Assembly (NCBI GenBank): GCA_017619255.1
Contig: JAFZSS010000246.1
Coordinates: 1 to 5,721, forward strand
Reading direction: 5' to 3'
From: Muribaculaceae bacterium
GTDB taxonomy: Bacteria; Bacteroidota; Bacteroidia; Bacteroidales; Muribaculaceae
Length of the DNA stretch: 5,721 nt
A program made the position numbers and the translations under genes. This document shows positions 4,305 to 5,721 of the stretch, piece by piece; position 1 is the stretch's first letter, and every line of letters begins with the position of its first letter. Below the pieces are notes generated by a model. It was not told the DNA's origin and made no database searches. It saw nothing but the letters and a program-made list of their open reading frames with translations.

Positions 4305-4715
4305 ATGAAATACCGTATCGACATCGTCATTGACCTGGATGAGATCCAGCAAGCCATCTATACCGAGGGGGTATGGCACCCCGCCGAGAACGCCACCGCA
4401 TGGGGCGTGAACCCGAGTAATGAACCTATCGTGGACCGACGCGTGCGCGAGGGCCTTGACGACCTACTGTCGCGCATGAGCGGCTACATCGTAAGCCGTA
4501 ACATCAACTTTGAGCTGGAGAGCCAAAACATCGTGCTGGGACTCGAGCTGAACCACCGTCCCCTACTCTCGCTGGCCAGCGACCTGAAGAACGCCATCGT
4601 CAGCGCCCTTGCCAACTACACATTGATGACGCTCTACGGCGACGAGGACAGCATCTATGGCACGGCATGGCGCCTGCACCGCGCCCGCACGCTGCTGCTG
4701 TTGTGCCGCCCATGA
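4305..4715 (+). CDS. Unrecognised 136-aa protein
   Basis: This gene encodes 136 aa with no signal peptide and no clear membrane segment. It starts with a strand-like KYRIDIVIDLDEIQQAIY, has RRVREGLDDLLSRMSGYIV (46-64), an alternating strand-like NFELESQNIVLGLEL (68-82), and two C-terminal helices (LLSLASDLKNAIVSALANYTLMTLYG and GTAWRLHRARTLLLL). This strand-helix-strand-helix outline loosely recalls small proteins of Bacteroidales phage-like regions, but I cannot name a family and give no function. No promoter was found in its 156-base upstream gap, which is made almost entirely of repeats, so it may depend on read-through from the 158-aa gene. The A-rich heptamer sequence just before the ATG would act as the leader; no Shine-Dalgarno sequence is present. 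Codon use matches neighbouring genes, which supports a real gene. Confidence 0.65.
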   Translation: MKYRIDIVIDLDEIQQAIYTEGVWHPAENATAWGVNPSNEPIVDRRVREGLDDLLSRMSGYIVSRNINFELESQNIVLGLELNHRPLLSLASDLKNAIVSALANYTLMTLYGDEDSIYGTAWRLHRARTLLLLCRP

Positions 4716-4778
4716 CAACACAACAAAAAATAAAGTGATAATTGTGTAAAAAAATCAAACCGATTGATAAAAAAATAC

Positions 4779-4786
4779 TATATTTG
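4779..4786 (+). promoter_or_regulatory. Bacteroidetes-type -7 element of the C10 protease gene
   Basis: TATATTTG is a full match to TAnnTTTG and lies about 30 bases ahead of the ATG at 4816. No TTG is present at the usual -33 distance (the nearest, 4764-4766, is only 12 bases upstream), so the promoter is either weak or activator-dependent, or the call is wrong. Confidence 0.5.
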
Positions 4787-4815
4787 CCGTTAGAAATCAT
4801 TATTAACCCTTTAAC

Positions 4816-5721
4816 ATGCAATACCCGATGAAAAAGTTCTTCACCTTATTATTCGTGTTATGCCTGACAATGGCGAGCAGCACCGCTTGGGCCGAGTCGG
4901 TCAGCGAGAGTCAGGCAAGAAGCATTGCCGAGGGCTTCATGTCAAAGCATGCCATGCCGTCCTCCAGCCTGAAGATGGCCACACGGGCGCCCCGCATGAG
5001 TACTCCGTCCAGCGATAAAGCTGCTTACTATGTGTTCAACAACGAGCGTGGTGGCTATGTCATCGTAGCCGGCGACGACCGTGCGCCCGCCGTGCTGGGT
5101 TACAGCGACAAGGATTGTTTTGACCCGCAAAATGTGCCTGAGGCCTTGCAGGAACTGCTGGAGGCCTATGCCGGCCAGGTCGAGGCCCTGGACCGAGGGG
5201 CTCAGCCCATGACAATGCGCTCGACTGGCAACGCCATCCGCCCGCTGGTGACTGCCCAATGGTCACAGAATGCCCCCTACAACACCCTGCTGCCCATTCT
5301 CCCCAATGGCAGCACTCAGGCCGTAGCCGGCTGTGTCGCCACGGCGATGGCCCAGGTGCTGTACTACTGGAAACAGCCCGCCCAAGTCACTACGACCATC
5401 CCCGCTTACACCAGCACGAACTACAGCATCTACATGCCCGAGTTGGAGCCTGTAGACTTCAACTGGGATGCGATGCAGGACACCTACCTGAACAACGACA
5501 CCGAGAGCGAGGCTGCCCTCGCCGCGGCCCGACTCACGCTGTACTGCGCCCAATCGGTACAGATGAATTTCCTGTATGGTTCATCAGGCGCCAAGGCCAG
5601 TGACATTCCCACCGCGCTGTCCACCTACTTTGGCTTTAAGGCCAGTTCCCACTGCGAGTACCGCGAGAACTACACCACCCAAGGTTGGGCAGATTACATC
5701 TATAACGAGTTAGCCGAGGGC
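4816..5721 (+). CDS. Secreted C10 (streptopain-like) cysteine protease precursor, 3' truncated by window
   Basis: There are 302 codons in the window with no stop. A signal peptide covers about residues 1-26 (core FFTLLFVLCLTMASSTAWA). Residues about 27-130 look like the inhibitory Spi/propeptide domain of this family, with SESQARSIAEGFM, then YYVFNNERGGYVIVAGDDRAPAVLGYS and VPEALQELLEAY. The catalytic domain begins near IRPLVTAQWSQNAPYN (141-156). The nucleophile is Cys173 in AGCVATAMAQ, matching the GCVATA motif of streptopain. YGSSGAKASDIPTAL (254-268) is another family segment. The catalytic His and any C-terminal sorting domain would lie beyond the window. The product should be an exported zymogen that degrades proteins outside the cell or on its surface. 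The ATG at 4816 follows an AT-rich leader; the in-frame ATG at 4828 (MKKFF) is an equally good signal-peptide start. No link to the upstream orphan genes is evident. Confidence 0.9.
   Translation, partial: MQYPMKKFFTLLFVLCLTMASSTAWAESVSESQARSIAEGFMSKHAMPSSSLKMATRAPRMSTPSSDKAAYYVFNNERGGYVIVAGDDRAPAVLGYSDKDCFDPQNVPEALQELLEAYAGQVEALDRGAQPMTMRSTGNAIRPLVTAQWSQNAPYNTLLPILPNGSTQAVAGCVATAMAQVLYYWKQPAQVTTTIPAYTSTNYSIYMPELEPVDFNWDAMQDTYLNNDTESEAALAAARLTLYCAQSVQMNFLYGSSGAKASDIPTALSTYFGFKASSHCEYRENYTTQGWADYIYNELAEG

Noticed and set aside
4718..4747. Terminator after the 136-aa gene (ACACAA / TTGTGT stem)
   Set aside because: The stem has only 6 pairs with an 18-base loop, and A residues, not T, follow on the plus strand.
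5259..5603. Overlapping frames on both strands in the protease region
   Set aside because: These are shadows of the C10 protease gene, whose frame carries the signal peptide, the propeptide and the GCVATA motif.

Overview
The window looks like chromosomal DNA from a gut-type Bacteroidales bacterium; Muribaculaceae or Prevotellaceae would fit, but that is a guess. The evidence is as follows. Four genes have the Bacteroidetes promoter element TAnnTTTG upstream. Shine-Dalgarno sequences are absent and leaders are A/T-rich. Coding regions are rich in G/C-ending codons, whereas the gaps are AT-rich. The gene families also fit: a TolC-type channel in front of a membrane-anchored protein, a DUF3108 protein, a small secreted cohesin-like protein and a C10 (streptopain-like) protease with a Spi-type propeptide.

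Layout. On the minus strand (1-2508), reading right to left, are a DUF3108 periplasmic protein with a hairpin terminator behind it, then a TolC-family outer-membrane channel with its own promoter, then the first 28 codons of a protein with an N-terminal membrane anchor. That last gene is probably the HlyD/EmrA-type adaptor partner of the channel. On the plus strand (2657-5721) are a secreted cohesin-like protein, a 460-base AT-rich gap, two unrecognised small genes (158 and 136 aa), and the first 302 codons of a secreted C10 cysteine protease that runs off the window. The TolC/adaptor pair would form an envelope export system. The secreted protein and the protease are surface or periplasmic products. 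Nothing in the sequence ties the two small orphan genes to any of these.

The most unusual content lies between the genes. Three separate gaps each hold four copies of a short self-complementary core at about 9-base spacing, separated by variable bases. The cores are TCTAGA (121-152), TTAA (1716-1750) and CTATAG (4186-4218): different sequences with the same architecture. The gap between the two orphan genes (4142-4304) is built almost wholly of repeats. It holds a run of 7-base GAGTGAG-like units that begins inside the upstream gene and supplies its stop codon, the CTATAG array, a second family of 7-base units (CTAGGGA/CTGAAAA), and a REP-like palindrome that splits this second run. The last two units end one base before the next start codon.

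No tRNA, rRNA, CRISPR array, insertion sequence or integrase was seen. I found no complete, recognisable new multi-gene system. The repeat architecture and the orphan pair around the mosaic gap are the best leads.
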